In this document: positions 54,951 through 55,840 of the stretch, in pieces
How positions within the stretch are numbered: the stretch's first letter is position 1
Layout: the number at the start of each line of letters is the position of its first letter
Source: Caulobacteraceae bacterium
GTDB taxonomy: Bacteria; Pseudomonadota; Alphaproteobacteria; Caulobacterales; Caulobacteraceae
Assembly: GCA_019247715.1 (NCBI GenBank)
Contig: JAFBAO010000085.1
Coordinates: forward strand, 1-55,840
Length of the DNA: 55,840 nt
Reading direction: 5' to 3'
Notes under the pieces: generated by a model
Databases searched by the model: none
Told to the model about the DNA's origin: nothing
The model's input: the letters and a program-made list of their open reading frames with translations, nothing else
Position numbers and translations under genes: made by a program

Positions 54951-55697
54951 ATGTCCGACGTCGAGCGCCTTTCGCAAATGATCCAGGCCGCGCGGCGGAT
55001 CGTGGTGTTCACCGGCGCGGGCATCTCCACCGAGTCCGGAATTCCCGACTTCCGCAGCCCCGGCGGGATCTGGAGCCGGATGCAGCCGATCTATTTCCAG
55101 GAATTCCTGAGCGACGTGGAAAAGCGCCGCGAGGCCTGGGAACGGGCCTTCTCCGGAAGGGCCGGATGGACCGGCCGCTCGCCGAACGCCGGCCACTTCG
55201 CCGTGGCGCGCCTGGTGGGGGCCGGCAAGGCCTCGTCGGTGATCACCCAGAACGTCGACAACCTGCACCAGGATTCCGGCGTTCCGGCCGAGAAGGTCAT
55301 CGAGCTTCACGGCAACGCCAGCTACGCGGCCTGCCTCGCGTGCGGCCTGCGCCACGAACTTGCCGAGCTGAAGGTGCGGTTCGAGGCCGGCGGAGAGCTG
55401 CCCAGCTGTCAGCAGTGCGGGGGCGTCGTGAAGACCGCGACGATCTCCTTCGGTCAGCCGATGCCCGAGGGCCCGATGGCGCGGGCGCAGGAGGAGACCC
55501 TGGCATGCGACCTCTTCCTGGTGCTGGGCTCCTCGCTGGTCGTCTACCCGGCGGCCAGCTTCCCGCCGATGGCCAAGCACCGCGGCGCGCGTCTGGCGAT
55601 CGTCAACCGCGAGCCGACCGAGCAGGACGCCATCGCCGACCTCGTGGTCCACGGGGAGATCGGCCCGGTGATGTCGGCGGCCGTCCCCGCGAACTAG
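54951..55697 (+). CDS. Sir2-family NAD-dependent protein deacylase
   Basis: 248 residues from the ATG at 54951. Motifs: T-G-A-G-I-S-T-E-S-G-I-P-D-F-R (21-35), T-Q-N-V-D-N-L-H-Q-D-S-G (99-110), catalytic His120 (E-L-H-G), a zinc ribbon with C128/C131 and C153/C156, and G-S-S-L-V-V-Y-P-A. It removes acyl groups from lysines using NAD. The TAG stop lies in ACTAGT, directly followed by the left end of an IS481-type element; the final few residues may therefore differ from the ancestral end. Confidence 0.92.
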   Translation: MSDVERLSQMIQAARRIVVFTGAGISTESGIPDFRSPGGIWSRMQPIYFQEFLSDVEKRREAWERAFSGRAGWTGRSPNAGHFAVARLVGAGKASSVITQNVDNLHQDSGVPAEKVIELHGNASYAACLACGLRHELAELKVRFEAGGELPSCQQCGGVVKTATISFGQPMPEGPMARAQEETLACDLFLVLGSSLVVYPAASFPPMAKHRGARLAIVNREPTEQDAIADLVVHGEIGPVMSAAVPAN

Positions 55698-55698
55698 T

Positions 55699-55840
55699 TG
55701 TGCAGTCCCGGAATCTGATGGTGCATCATCGATCCTGAGTCGTCAGGAAGAGGATGCCCTATGGGAAGCGTTCTTCACGGCAGCGCCCGCACGACGCCGT
55801 GTCTTCGAGCCGAGCTCCAAGCGTCGAAAGAGAGCACCCG
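55699..55840 (+). mobile_element. IS481-family insertion sequence, left end (truncated by window)
   Basis: Begins TGTGCAGTCCCGGAATCTGA next to an ACTAGT that fits the N-CTAG-N target known for Bordetella IS481. About 62 bp later the transposase starts. The right end is outside the window. Confidence 0.72.
55761..55840 (+). CDS. IS481-family transposase, N-terminal fragment
   Basis: Twenty-six codons from the ATG at 55761 with GGAAGAGG upstream. The start M-G-S-V-L-H-G-S-A-R-T-T resembles the common M-G-x-V-L-H-G-S-A-x-T-T opening of IS481 transposases, which precedes a helix-turn-helix and the DDE integrase core. The remainder lies beyond the window. Confidence 0.75.
   Translation, partial: MGSVLHGSARTTPCLRAELQASKEST

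Overview
The window is about 56 kb of very GC-rich DNA with dense, mostly overlapping genes. Gene order (ruvCAB-ybgC-tolQRAB-pal-cpoB-tilS-ftsH-folP), an ImuA-ImuB-DnaE2 mutasome under a GTTC-N7-GTTC LexA box, a serC leader RNA, and the zapA-6S RNA-ymdB order all point to an alphaproteobacterium. Caulobacterales, Phenylobacterium-like, is the best guess. This is inferred from gene content, not from a database search.

Layout. 1-11.3 kb: the 5' end of a DEAD-box helicase, then a lipid/acyl-CoA catabolic neighbourhood (two luciferase-like oxidoreductases, alpha/beta hydrolase, acyl-CoA dehydrogenase, class III CoA transferase, bifunctional enoyl-CoA hydratase/3-hydroxyacyl-CoA dehydrogenase) with small stress and secreted proteins. 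11.3-17.6 kb: the SOS mutagenesis operon imuA-imuB-[DUF559]-dnaE2, heavily invaded by palindromic repeats. 17.7-22 kb: a class A penicillin-binding protein and a large polytopic membrane protein. 22-28 kb: a single-chain biotin-dependent acyl-CoA carboxylase, then serC-serA. 28-34 kb: two small unknown genes, a hybrid histidine kinase, PhzF, a nucleotidyltransferase, thiD and folP. 34-45 kb: ftsH, tilS, the complete Tol-Pal envelope machine and ruvCAB, all on the minus strand with frequent 4-base start/stop overlaps. 46-48.4 kb: a plus-strand cassette of an Lgt-like membrane protein, a tetraether-synthase-like radical SAM protein and a small membrane protein. 48.4-55.8 kb: yebC, a phosphatase, ymdB, 6S RNA, zapA, transketolase, an SDR, a sirtuin, and the left end of an IS481-type insertion sequence that runs out of the window.

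The strongest novelty is at 11.3-17.8 kb. A roughly 180-bp element with long inverted arms occurs twice in full and once as a single arm. One copy sits in frame inside dnaE2 (about 60 extra residues). Another, with the lone arm, brackets a DUF559 nuclease-like gene and fills exactly the space between the imuB stop and the dnaE2 start, supplying the DUF559 C-terminus and the ribosome-binding site of dnaE2. Two other palindromic elements contribute residues to ImuB and to the end of the penicillin-binding protein. This suggests a DUF559-associated, protein-tolerated mobile palindromic repeat. The second candidate system is the Lgt-like/radical SAM cassette, which looks like an uncharacterised membrane-lipid modification unit.

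No tRNA, rRNA or CRISPR array was seen. Many long antisense open frames are composition artefacts and are left out.
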